Source of the DNA: JANMMJ01 sp964543235
Lineage (GTDB): Bacteria > Pseudomonadota > Alphaproteobacteria > Rhizobiales > Aestuariivirgaceae
DNA length: 64,000 nucleotides
Direction of reading: 5' to 3'
Assembly: GCA_964543235.1 (NCBI GenBank)
Contig: CAZIXE010000014.1
Location: forward strand, 1-64,000
The notes under the pieces are model-generated. The model was not told the origin of the DNA and ran no database searches. It was given only the letters and a program-made list of their open reading frames with translations. This document shows positions 26,410 through 37,682 of this stretch, in pieces. A program made the position numbers and the translations under genes. Positions within the stretch are counted from its first letter, which is position 1; every line of letters begins with the position of its first letter.

Positions 26410-27312
26410 GTGAACCGACGCTGCCTCATCTCGGCGCCTTTTGCATTCGCCTTTGCACCGGCCTTCGCTGCGCAGTCATCCCTTGATCTGCATGGCTCGG
26501 CGGCGCATGTCGAAATCGGTGAATCGGCACCCGCCGGCTTGCGCGCAATGATCCCGCACTGGATCGAGAAGTGCGCCGATGCCGTCACCGCCTATTATGG
26601 CCGCTTCCCCGTTCCCGGCTTCCGCCTGCACCTGCCCGTGTCGCCGGGAGCCGGCGTGCGGGGCGGGCAGACATTTCCCGGCGAGCTGCCGCTCGTGCGG
26701 GTCCTGCTGGGGCGGGAGACGACGGAAAACCAGTTGATGCATGAAGACTGGGTGATGGTCCACGAAATGACCCATCTCGCCTTTCCCTGGCTCAACCGGC
26801 GGCACAATTGGCTGGCCGAGGGGCTCGCGGTCTATGTCGAATCGATCGCCCGCGTGCAGGCGGGGCACCTGCCAGCCGAACAGATCTGGGGCGACTTTGC
26901 CGTGTCGATGCCCAAGGGCCTGCCCAAGCCGGGCGAGGGCGGTCTCGACCAGACGCCGACCTGGGGCAGGACCTATTGGGGAGGCGCCATGTTCTGCCTG
27001 CTCTGCGATGTCCGGATTCGCCGGAAGACCGGCAATCGCTCCGGCCTCCAGCATGCGCTGCGCGCCATCAATGCCGAACGCGATTTCCGCCGCGAATGGC
27101 CGCTGCGGGAGACACTGCAGCTTGGCGACCGGGCGACCGGAGAGTCTGTTCTTGTCGACACCTACGACGAGATGCGCGAAACCCCGGTTTCACCCGATCT
27201 GGATCAGCTCTGGCGCGACCTTGGCGTTGGCCGCCGCGGTCAAGCCGCCGTCTTTGACGACGATGCACCGATGGCAGCGATCCGCCGGGCCATTACCGCC
27301 CCGATGGCCTGA
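26410..27312 (+). CDS. secreted gluzincin-type metallopeptidase-like protein
   Basis: A 300-residue protein with a signal peptide (CLISAPFAFAFAPAFA, cleavage after Ala-Phe-Ala) and a gluzincin zinc site: H-E-M-T-H in VMVHEMTHLAFPWL, with Glu of WLAEGLAVYVE about 18 residues later as third ligand. This is the M1/M61-like arrangement. GTG 26410 after TGGGAG is taken as start; a TTG at 26398 is also possible. Its natural substrate is unknown. It converges with gyrB, leaving 3 bp between stops. Confidence 0.75.
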   Translation: MNRRCLISAPFAFAFAPAFAAQSSLDLHGSAAHVEIGESAPAGLRAMIPHWIEKCADAVTAYYGRFPVPGFRLHLPVSPGAGVRGGQTFPGELPLVRVLLGRETTENQLMHEDWVMVHEMTHLAFPWLNRRHNWLAEGLAVYVESIARVQAGHLPAEQIWGDFAVSMPKGLPKPGEGGLDQTPTWGRTYWGGAMFCLLCDVRIRRKTGNRSGLQHALRAINAERDFRREWPLRETLQLGDRATGESVLVDTYDEMRETPVSPDLDQLWRDLGVGRRGQAAVFDDDAPMAAIRRAITAPMA

Positions 27313-27315
27313 CGA

Positions 27316-29747
<2,432 letters not shown>

Positions 29748-29751
<4 letters not shown>

Positions 29752-30890
29752 GCTTTCCTCATCTCGCCCGTCACCGTTGCCGCCTCGACGTGCAGGCGCA
29801 GGCAGTCGCCGGCGCAATCGTCGAACAGGGCCATGTCGGTCCCGGTCATCCACACCTGGGCGCCCAGTGCCGTGAGCGCCTCAAACAATCCCCGGCGCCT
29901 CACGACATCGAGATGTGCCGCCACCTCGTCGAGGAGCAGGATCGGCGTCCTGCCGGTGCTGTCCCCCACGGCCGCCGCCTGTGCCAGCACCAGGCCGGTA
30001 AGCAGCGCCTTTTGTTCTCCCGTCGAGCAGTAACCGGCCGGCATGGCCTTGGGCCCGTGGATCACCTGGAAATCGCTCCTGTGCGGTCCGTTGAGCGTGC
30101 GCCCCGCAGCGCTGTCGCTTCCCCGCGAATCGGCCAGTAATCTACGATATTCGTCCTCAACCTGCACGGCCGGCATACGCCTGAGCGCCTGTTCCTGTGT
30201 ACCCTCGATTGTCAGAATTGCCCACGGAAATCTGCTTTCGCCGCGGCGGCGATCGATACCATTCTGCAGGATTTCGATGGCGGAATTGCGGGCGGCAGCG
30301 ATGGCTGCGGCGGCTTCCGCCATGTGCCCCTCGAGCCCCGTCAGCCACGCCGCGTCCGGATTGCCGCTGGCCAGCACCAGGTTCCGCTCGCGCATGGCCT
30401 TTTCGAACACCGCGATGCGCGAGGCGTGCTCGGCGTCATACGCAGCGGTCAGCCGGTCGAGGAACCGGCGCCGGTCGGCCGCCGGCCCGGTGAACAGCCC
30501 GTCCATGCCGGGCGTCAGCCACAACATGCTGAGATGATCGCCGAGGGCGCCGGAACTGCGCTGCGGCACGCCGTCGATCACCACCTGGCGGGTGGCGCTC
30601 TCGTCTTCCGAGAGAGGCCGGCTCCAGCTCGTCCCGATGGCGCTCTCGCCATTGCCTGCAACCTGCGCGGCAATGGCCCACCGGCCGGGCCCGCCGATCC
30701 GCGCCATGGCCTCGAAACCGGCACCGCGCAAGCCGCGCCCCGGTGCCAGCATCGACACCGCCTCCAGCAGATTGGTCTTGCCCGCGCCATTGGGACCTGT
30801 GAGGATGACACTGTCCGCCCGGGTGTCGAGCCGCAGCGCCTCGTAGTTGCGAAAATCGGTCAGCGTGAGGCGAAGGATCGCTTGCCGCAT
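29748..30890 (-). CDS. recF: DNA replication and repair protein RecF
   Basis: A 380-residue SMC-like ATPase that loads RecA at single-strand gaps. Walker A is GPNGAGKTNLLEAVSML near residue 34; the RSDF motif (GPHRSDFQVIHG), STGEQKALLTGLVLAQA signature and LLLDEVAAHLD Walker B are all present. The ATG at 30888-30890 overlaps the dnaN stop (ATGA), and the 3' end overlaps gyrB in the same way, so all three genes are translationally coupled. Confidence 0.96.
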
Positions 30891-32005
30891 CAAACCCGCA
30901 TGGGCATCAGCACATAGAGTGCCTGCTCGTCGCCGGGATCCTTGATGATGGTCGGCGACCCGGCATCGGCGAGCTGCAGGGCGGCAGTATCGCCCTTGAT
31001 CTGGCCGGCAATGTCGAGGAGATAGCGGGAATTGAATCCGATCTCCATCGGCTCCGCCTCGTAGCCGGCAGCGATTTCCTCTTCGGCCGAGCCTGAATCC
31101 GGGTTGTTCACCGTGAACACCAGCTTGCCGTTGCCGATATTGAGCTTCACGGCCCGCCCCTTCTCCATCGAGATGGTCGACACCCGGTCCACCGCTTCGG
31201 AGAACAGCCTGGTATCGACCTCCAGCAGCCGGTCATTGTGGCGGGGGATGACCCGTTCGTAGTCGGGGAACGTGCCATCGATGAGCTTCGATGTCAGGAT
31301 CAGCCCGTTCACGCTGAAGCGGATCTTGGATGCCGACAGCGAGACTTCGATTTCACGATCGTCGCCCTCGATGAGCTTGACGAGTTCGAGCACCGTCTTG
31401 CGCGGCACGATCACGCCCGGCATGCCCTTGGCGCCGTCGGGCCGGGCGATCTGCGCCTGGGCCAGCCGGTGACCGTCGGTGGCGACCGCCCGCAGCATGT
31501 TGGCCTGGGCGACTTCGTGGAGATAGATGCCGTTGAGATAGTAGCGGGTCTCCTCCGTCGAAATGGCAAAGCGCGTCTTGTCGATGAGGGTGCGGAGATC
31601 GGCTGCCGCAAGCGTGAAGCTGTTCGCCATCTCGCCCGAGGCGAGGTCGGGAAAGTCCTCCGGCGGCAGGGCCTGCAGCTGGAACCGTGAGCGGCCGGCA
31701 AAGATCGCCAGCCGGTCACCACCCGCCCCGGTTTCAAGCTCGAGCTGGGTGCCATCCGGCAGCTTGCGCACGATGTCGTGGACCATGTGGGCCGGGGCAG
31801 TGGTGGCGCCGTCCTGGGCGACATCGGCCGCGACTGTCTCGATGATCTCGATGTCGAGGTCGGTGGCGGTGAGCCTGACCGCGCCGCGATTGGCCTGAAT
31901 CAGCACATTGGAGAGGATCGGGATGGTGTTGCGGCGCTCGACCACGCTTTGCACGTGGTTGAGAGCCTTGAGGAACGCCGACCGTTCAAGTGTAACGCGC
32001 ATCAT
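30890..32005 (-). CDS. dnaN: DNA polymerase III beta subunit (sliding clamp)
   Basis: A 371-residue sliding clamp: N-terminal LERSAFLKALNHVQSVVERRNTIPILSNVLI matches the family, and the protein ends in PMRV, a variant of the usual PMR(L/V). Two consecutive ATGs (32005 and 32002) are possible starts; AGGG spacing slightly favours 32002. First gene of the dnaN-recF-gyrB operon. No dnaA is found upstream; msrA lies there instead. A 9-bp hairpin sits in the leader. Confidence 0.97.
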   Translation of the reverse strand: MMRVTLERSAFLKALNHVQSVVERRNTIPILSNVLIQANRGAVRLTATDLDIEIIETVAADVAQDGATTAPAHMVHDIVRKLPDGTQLELETGAGGDRLAIFAGRSRFQLQALPPEDFPDLASGEMANSFTLAAADLRTLIDKTRFAISTEETRYYLNGIYLHEVAQANMLRAVATDGHRLAQAQIARPDGAKGMPGVIVPRKTVLELVKLIEGDDREIEVSLSASKIRFSVNGLILTSKLIDGTFPDYERVIPRHNDRLLEVDTRLFSEAVDRVSTISMEKGRAVKLNIGNGKLVFTVNNPDSGSAEEEIAAGYEAEPMEIGFNSRYLLDIAGQIKGDTAALQLADAGSPTIIKDPGDEQALYVLMPMRV

Positions 32006-32026
32006 GCTGCCCTGAAATTGACCAAA

Positions 32027-32050
32027 CCCGCTGGCACGAACGCCAGCGGG
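32027..32050 (-). terminator. hairpin between msrA and dnaN
   Basis: CCCGCTGGC (32027-32035) pairs with GCCAGCGGG (32042-32050) around a 6-base loop. On the minus strand it lies 72 bp after the msrA stop and is followed by TTTGG, so it can serve as msrA terminator. It also sits only 22 bp upstream of dnaN and could instead be a leader hairpin. Confidence 0.55.
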
Positions 32051-32121
32051 CCGGAAACATTGGCGCTTTGCAACCCGTCTTGCAAGGCTTGCGAAGTGAA
32101 GCAAACAGGGTTTTTTGCCGC

Positions 32122-32778
<657 letters not shown>

Positions 32779-32892
32779 GGCGTTCAAATCTCCTGTGGCG
32801 ATGCTGCCGAGATATAGGGCGGTCCGCCGCCGGCGGCCAGTCAACAGCGCTTGAAAGGCGGTGATCCGCCGCTATAGTGCGCCGTCTTTCAG

Positions 32893-32982
32893 GGAAGGGT
32901 GGCCGAGTGGTTTAAGGCGCACGCCTGGAACGCGTGTGTACGTGAAAGCGTACCGAGGGTTCGAATCCCTCCCCTTCCGCCA
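32893..32982 (+). tRNA. tRNA-Ser (anticodon GGA)
   Basis: A 90-nt class II tRNA with encoded CCA. The acceptor GGAAGGG (32893-32899) pairs with CCCTTCC (32972-32978). The anticodon stem CACGC/GCGTG encloses CTGGAAC, anticodon GGA (serine). The long variable arm and the GGTTCGAATCC T arm are as expected. It borders the arsenic region on its left. Confidence 0.96.
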
Positions 32983-33318
32983 GCATTTATTCCTATAGTG
33001 ATGCTCCAGACCCCTGCCGGCGCGCAAAGAACCAAGAGTTAGCGCTTTTTTCGCAATAGGCTCTGGCCAACCCGGTCATGCCGAAGCGCGAATTTTCGTT
33101 CTCCCCCGGCCTTGCTATCCACAGCTCTGGACTGCGCGATTTCAGTGCGGAGTTTTTGACATGTTGAACGGCAGCTTCTGGGTTGAGCCGTGTCGTGGCG
33201 ATCTGCACCGCGCCGTCGATATGGAGGATCGGACTCGAATGCTGCAGTGCAAAATCCGGCGCTGGACCTGAGCATCGATTGGGATCAAGAATCCCAAATC
33301 TGTAGAGAGCAGATTGGC
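32983..33318. other. 336-bp gap between tRNA-Ser and aioX
   Basis: No convincing gene on either strand. A minus-strand frame across 32993-33415 is open but has no ribosome site, no recognisable motif and runs into aioX. One TTGACA hexamer occurs at 33156-33161 without a clear -10 partner. I searched for an integrase remnant or a second copy of the tRNA 3' end and saw none. Confidence 0.5.
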
Positions 33319-34197
33319 GTGGCAAGATTTCCGAAGGCGGCTCTATCCAGGCGAAAGACGCTGGCATTGGCAGGCGCATGCAGCGTGATCGCGCTTGCGC
33401 AGGCGGGGCGGGCACAGACCGAACTCAGATTTGGCCTCACTCCGGTTTTCCTCACGAATGACCTTGAACTCCTCACGAAGCTGAAAGCCTACCTGTCGCG
33501 CAAGACCGGGAAGGAGGTGCAGCTGGTGCGCCGGCGCACCTATGAAGAGATCACCAATCTGCTCCTCTCAGGAGAATTGACGGCCGCATGGATCTGCGGG
33601 TACCCGCTCGTGCAGTATCCCGATGAACTTGCACTGGTGGCAGTTCCGCTGTGGGACGGAAAGCCGCTCTACCGGTCTTATCTGATCACCACGCCGGACC
33701 GGCAGGCGAGCGACATCGACGACCTGCAAGGCGATATTCATGCGTTTTCAGATCCCAACAGCAATTCAGGTTTCCTCGTTACCGCGGCTCTGCTTGCCGG
33801 GCGCGGCCTGCGGCCGGAACAGTTCTTCCGCCGCACCTTCTACACCTATGGCCACCGCAATGTGATCCGCGCAGTGGCATCGGGACTTGCCCAGAGCGGC
33901 AGTGTCGACGGCTATGTCTGGGATGTGGTGACTGCACTTGAGCCCAAGCTTCATGCAAAGACGAAGGTGATCCGCCGCTCCGAGCTTCTCGGGTTTCCAC
34001 CGGTCGCCTGTCCGAGCAAGAAGGTGGGAGATGAGGATGTCATCGCTCTGAAGCAGGCGCTGATATCGATGTCCGATGACAAGGAAGGGCGGGAGGTTCT
34101 GCGAATCCTGCGGCTTGACGGATTTGCCGACGAGCCGGCAAGCCTGTTCGATCCGATCGCCGCCAAGATGCGCCTGGTGCGGAGTCTGAACACATGA
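33319..34197 (+). CDS. aioX: periplasmic arsenite-binding protein AioX
   Basis: A 292-residue PhnD-like (phosphate/phosphonate-binding fold) periplasmic protein. The start is taken as GTG 33319, giving a Tat-type leader with LSRRKTLALAG and Ala-x-Ala before Gln-Thr. In Agrobacterium and Rhizobium NT-26, AioX binds arsenite and hands the signal to AioS; a single Cys is essential (Cys108 in A. tumefaciens numbering, from memory). The mature part here has C93 in AAWICGYPLVQYP as the plausible counterpart. It overlaps aioS by ATGA. A phosphonate-uptake role is unlikely because no ABC genes are nearby. Confidence 0.88.
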   Translation: MARFPKAALSRRKTLALAGACSVIALAQAGRAQTELRFGLTPVFLTNDLELLTKLKAYLSRKTGKEVQLVRRRTYEEITNLLLSGELTAAWICGYPLVQYPDELALVAVPLWDGKPLYRSYLITTPDRQASDIDDLQGDIHAFSDPNSNSGFLVTAALLAGRGLRPEQFFRRTFYTYGHRNVIRAVASGLAQSGSVDGYVWDVVTALEPKLHAKTKVIRRSELLGFPPVACPSKKVGDEDVIALKQALISMSDDKEGREVLRILRLDGFADEPASLFDPIAAKMRLVRSLNT

Positions 34198-35663
34198 CCG
34201 AATCCGGCCCTGGTAGCTACTTTCGGTTCTGGTCCTGGCCGATTTCCGTCCGAGCGCCCTTCGTTGTTGCATTGCTGATGGTGGCGATCAGTGTTGCGGT
34301 GAGCAACCGCGTGATGACCCGCTTGCAGGAAACACAGGAGCGCAACCTCCAACAGCTGGCCGCCGCATATCTCGACGGCGTCACTTCCTCGCTGATACCG
34401 GCCGTCGTCAATGATGATCCGTGGGAGACATTCGACATCCTTGACCGCTCGCGCGAGCGCTATCGCGGCGTCAATGTGCAATGGGTCGTGGTCACAAACA
34501 TGGATGGGCAAGTCATCGCCGCCAGCGATCCCTCGCGCTTCCCCACTTTCGATCCACTGCCAAAGGATATTGGTGGCATCTTCAACAGCGACAAGGAAGT
34601 CGAGCTCGACGAGAACAGTGCCATTGCCAGAATGTCGCGCTCGCTCACCTACCAGGATATCGACATCGGGCGCATCTATGCCGCTGCTGACATTGCCAGC
34701 TTGATGCGGGAGAGATCGGATGTCGTCCGGGAACTCATTATGACCAACGCCTTGCTCACGGTATTTCTCATCGTCGTCGGCTACTTTTCCATCCGCCGGA
34801 TGCTGCGACCTGTCGGCGAGTTGTCCAACTATTTTACGCAGAGCAGCGCGGGGACGATCAGTCCCATTCCCGAGCCGACAATCGCCAGGCAGGGGCCGGA
34901 GTTCAGACAGCTGTTCAAGCGCTATAACGCCATGGCTCAGGCCCTGAGCGAGCGCGAGAATCTTGCCACTCAACTCGCCGAGGAGGAAAAGCTGGCGAGT
35001 CTTGGCCGGCTTGCCTCCGGCATGGCCCACGAAATAAACAATCCTTTGGGCGGCATGTTCAATGCGCTCGACAGCCTGCGGAAACACGGCAGCAACGCGC
35101 AGGTCAGGGCGACCTCGGTCCGGCTGTTGGAGCAGGGGCTCACGGGAATACGCGACCTGGTGCGGTCAACCCTTGCAAGCTACCGGGGAGACCAGCGCCC
35201 TCGCGATCTGACTACAACCGATCTCGATGACCTCCGCCTGCTGCTCAAGGCGGAAGCACGTCGGCGCAAACTCAATCTCGATTGGCGGATTGAACTCGAA
35301 TCGAGCGCCAAAGTGCCGGCCGTGCCGGTCCGCGATGCTGTGCTGAATCTGCTGCTGAACGCCTGCAATTCCAGCCCCGAAGAGGGAACCATACGATTCT
35401 CTGCCGGCATCGAGGAAGACGTTTTTGCTGCCGAAGTTTCCGACCAGGGGGGTGGCCTTCCACCGCATATCAAGGAATATATTGAGAGAAAGGGTGCCGG
35501 CAGCGCGCCACTCGACAAGCGCGCCGGCCTTGGCCTCTGGATCGTGAAGCGCCTTTGTGATGAAATGAATGGAGAGTTGTCAGTTACCCGAACGGGCGGC
35601 ACCGGCACCACGATCAGATTGCGTGTGCCTCAGAAGCGCGCGGAGCGAAAACATGTTGCTTGA
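34194..35663 (+). CDS. aioS: arsenite-responsive sensor histidine kinase AioS
   Basis: A 489-residue membrane kinase. Membrane helices at about residues 22-41 and 181-202 enclose a periplasmic domain that would contact AioX. After a HAMP-like linker come the H-box SLGRLASGMAHEINNPLGGM, N-box AVLNLLLNACNSSPEEG, and G-boxes DQGGGLPPHIK and GLGLWIVKRLCDEMNG. The start overlaps aioX (ATGA) and the end overlaps aioR by 11 bp. The name rests on gene order and architecture. Confidence 0.88.
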   Translation: MTESGPGSYFRFWSWPISVRAPFVVALLMVAISVAVSNRVMTRLQETQERNLQQLAAAYLDGVTSSLIPAVVNDDPWETFDILDRSRERYRGVNVQWVVVTNMDGQVIAASDPSRFPTFDPLPKDIGGIFNSDKEVELDENSAIARMSRSLTYQDIDIGRIYAAADIASLMRERSDVVRELIMTNALLTVFLIVVGYFSIRRMLRPVGELSNYFTQSSAGTISPIPEPTIARQGPEFRQLFKRYNAMAQALSERENLATQLAEEEKLASLGRLASGMAHEINNPLGGMFNALDSLRKHGSNAQVRATSVRLLEQGLTGIRDLVRSTLASYRGDQRPRDLTTTDLDDLRLLLKAEARRRKLNLDWRIELESSAKVPAVPVRDAVLNLLLNACNSSPEEGTIRFSAGIEEDVFAAEVSDQGGGLPPHIKEYIERKGAGSAPLDKRAGLGLWIVKRLCDEMNGELSVTRTGGTGTTIRLRVPQKRAERKHVA

Positions 35664-36972
35664 AGGGCGTGTTGTGGGCCTCGTCGAAGACGACCTCATC
35701 ATGGGAGAATCTCTGGTTCAGAGCCTCTCTCTCGAGGGGTGTCAGGTGGACTGGTGGAAGACTGGCTCGGAGGCGATGCGAGCGCTTCGCATGACGAGCC
35801 CCGATCTCGTCATTTGCGACATCAGGCTACCGGATGTCAGGGGTGACGAGCTTTTCCGCCAACTGGCATCATCATCGTCAACGCCCCCGTTTCTGTTCAT
35901 CACCGCTTTTGGCGACATCGATCAGGCCGTGTCGGTTATGCGAGAAGGAGCGGGTGACTACATCACCAAGCCATTCGAAATCGGCAACTTCATTGCACGC
36001 GCTCGCACCCTGATGCACCGGCATACTTCTGCACCGTCTGGCGAAGTTCTTGGTGTCTCGCCGGAGATGCGGCGCATCGAGGGCGTGTTGAAGCAGATCG
36101 CGAATCTCACGTCCCCATTGCTGATCACTGGAGAAACCGGCGCCGGCAAAGAAGTGTGCGCACGCTTCCTGCATGCGGCATCAGTCCGCTCGAAGGAGCC
36201 TTTCATCGCCGTCAACTGCGCTGCAATACCCGCCGATGTGATGGAGCGCGAGCTTTTCGGTTACCGCGGTGTTTCCGGTCAGGCGTTTCACCACGGGTTC
36301 GCTGAACGGGCGCGTGGCGGGGTTTTGTTCCTGGACGAGGTGTCGGAACTGCCACTGGCACTCCAGGCAAAGCTGTTGCGGCTTGTCGAAGCCCGGGAAT
36401 TCAGCCGGGTGGGCGGCGAACAGCTGCTGCAGTTCCGGGGGCGTATCGTCTGTTCCTGCAATCGTGATCTGAATGAACTGATTGCCCAGCAAAGATTCCG
36501 TGCTGATCTATACTACCGCATCAACACCATCACCATTGAGGTGCCGCCTTTGCGGCTAAGGCGCGACGACATAGCCTGGCTCATCGAGCACTATCTCGAT
36601 CATTTCAGCAAGGACGACGAAGCAGGGCCGAGAGGTGTCAGTACGCTCACCTATGAGCTGGCCATGGAGCACGATTGGCCCGGCAATGTGCGGGAATTGA
36701 GAAACCGGATGGAACGTGCCCTGGCGCTCACCAGGACAGAATGGCTCATGCCATCGGATCTTTTCCCCGACCGGGTACAGTCGGATTCAAACGAGACGGC
36801 CCGCTTTGCAACCTTGTCCGAAGCGCGTGATTTTGCTGAAAGGCGGCAAATCGAACGGGCACTGAAAAGAACCGACGGCCAGATTCTTGAAGCGGCGAAC
36901 CTACTGGGCATCTCCCGAACGACCTTGTGGGAGAAGATGCGCCGTCTCGGTGTCAATCCTCACGCACATTAG
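35653..36972 (+). CDS. aioR: NtrC-family response regulator AioR
   Basis: A 439-residue regulator. The receiver domain carries D13-D14 and D56 (VICDIRLPDV). The AAA+ domain has Walker A GETGAGKEV and Walker B GGVLFLDEVSEL, and a Fis-type helix-turn-helix ends the protein (ILEAANLLGISRTTLWEKM). Oddly, the sigma-54-contacting GAFTGA loop is not recognisable: after ELFG the sequence reads YRGVSGQAFHHGF. AioR activates aioBA in known arsenite oxidisers. ATG 35653 lies inside the end of aioS; the upstream open frame is ignored. Confidence 0.87.
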   Translation: MLLEGRVVGLVEDDLIMGESLVQSLSLEGCQVDWWKTGSEAMRALRMTSPDLVICDIRLPDVRGDELFRQLASSSSTPPFLFITAFGDIDQAVSVMREGAGDYITKPFEIGNFIARARTLMHRHTSAPSGEVLGVSPEMRRIEGVLKQIANLTSPLLITGETGAGKEVCARFLHAASVRSKEPFIAVNCAAIPADVMERELFGYRGVSGQAFHHGFAERARGGVLFLDEVSELPLALQAKLLRLVEAREFSRVGGEQLLQFRGRIVCSCNRDLNELIAQQRFRADLYYRINTITIEVPPLRLRRDDIAWLIEHYLDHFSKDDEAGPRGVSTLTYELAMEHDWPGNVRELRNRMERALALTRTEWLMPSDLFPDRVQSDSNETARFATLSEARDFAERRQIERALKRTDGQILEAANLLGISRTTLWEKMRRLGVNPHAH

Positions 36973-37008
36973 CGCGGCGTTCGGGATTGTGAACCTTCGC
37001 AAACGCAG

Positions 37009-37030
37009 CATGTTCGGAAATCCGAACATG
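37009..37030. promoter_or_regulatory. 22-bp palindrome upstream of aioB, candidate AioR site
   Basis: CATGTTCGGA (37009-37018), spacer AA, TCCGAACATG (37021-37030): perfect 10-bp arms. It sits 37 bp after aioR and 120 bp before aioB, the distance expected of an enhancer for an NtrC-type activator. There is no T-run, so a terminator role is less likely. Confidence 0.65.
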
Positions 37031-37054
37031 GTCTTCGCTAAGTACCCATAAACA

Positions 37055-37071
37055 TGACACCTCATATTGCT
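37055..37071 (+). promoter_or_regulatory. weak -24/-12-like element before aioB
   Basis: TGACAC, six bases, then TTGCT resembles the sigma-54 consensus TGGCAC-N5-TTGCA but has one mismatch in the -24 box and a spacer one base too long. It is the best match in the aioR-aioB gap, 79 bp before aioB. Confidence 0.25.
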
Positions 37072-37149
37072 GCAATGCAAATGAGGGCACCTTCCTGATT
37101 GGCCTATCCTCCCCTTCCATAAGCGATCGACCTGCACGGGAGGAGTATT

Positions 37150-37671
37150 ATGAAGAGATGCGACAAGATGGTTGAGGTCGGCCGCCGCCAGTTCCTGCGC
37201 GGTGGCTTTGCGGCGGCGGCAGCGCTGCCGGTCGTCGGCCTTGCGGCCGCGGAGGCCAGGGCGGCGAGCAATGGCGCGATTCTCGACTACCCGGCAACGA
37301 AACTCGGCAACATCAAGGACCTCAAGCCCAACGAGCCCATGGCCGTTGCCTACCCCGATTCCGACGCGCCCGGTGTGCTGCTGAAGCTCGGAAACAGAGT
37401 CGAGGGCGGTGTCGGCCCCGATGGCGACATTGTTGGCTTCACCACCATCTGCCCGCACAAGGGTTTCCCGCTCAGCTACAACGCTGAGAGCCGCACCATG
37501 AACTGTCCCGGACATTATTCGGTCTTCGACTGCGAGGCCGGCGGCCAGGAAGTGTGGGGGCAGGCAACGCAGAATCTGCCGCAATACATGCTGCGCGTCG
37601 ATGACAAGGGCGACATCTATGCCGAGGGCATTGATGAACTGCTGTACGGCCGCCTGTCCAACGTGCTTTGA
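37150..37671 (+). CDS. aioB: arsenite oxidase small (Rieske) subunit AioB
   Basis: A 173-residue Rieske protein exported by the Tat system (GRRQFLRGGFAAAAALP). The [2Fe-2S] ligands are CPH in TTICPHKGFPL and CPGH in TMNCPGHYSVF. The positions that form a disulfide in Alcaligenes AioB are Phe and Gly here, as in the Rhizobium NT-26 enzyme, so the cluster should have the lower-stability NT-26 type environment. AioB takes electrons from AioA toward cytochrome c. ATG 37150 follows GGGAGGAG; aioA begins 11 bp after the stop. Confidence 0.95.
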   Translation: MKRCDKMVEVGRRQFLRGGFAAAAALPVVGLAAAEARAASNGAILDYPATKLGNIKDLKPNEPMAVAYPDSDAPGVLLKLGNRVEGGVGPDGDIVGFTTICPHKGFPLSYNAESRTMNCPGHYSVFDCEAGGQEVWGQATQNLPQYMLRVDDKGDIYAEGIDELLYGRLSNVL

Positions 37672-37682
37672 GGGAGGAGATC

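Noticed and set aside
32993..33415. 140-codon minus-strand frame beside tRNA-Ser as an integrase remnant
   Set aside because: No Arg-His-Arg-Tyr or resolvase motif, no ribosome site, and it runs antisense into aioX.
33319..34197. Phosphonate/phosphate ABC substrate-binding protein
   Set aside because: The fold is PhnD-like, but no permease or ATPase is adjacent and the gene overlaps a sensor kinase directly upstream of arsenite oxidase; AioX explains it better.
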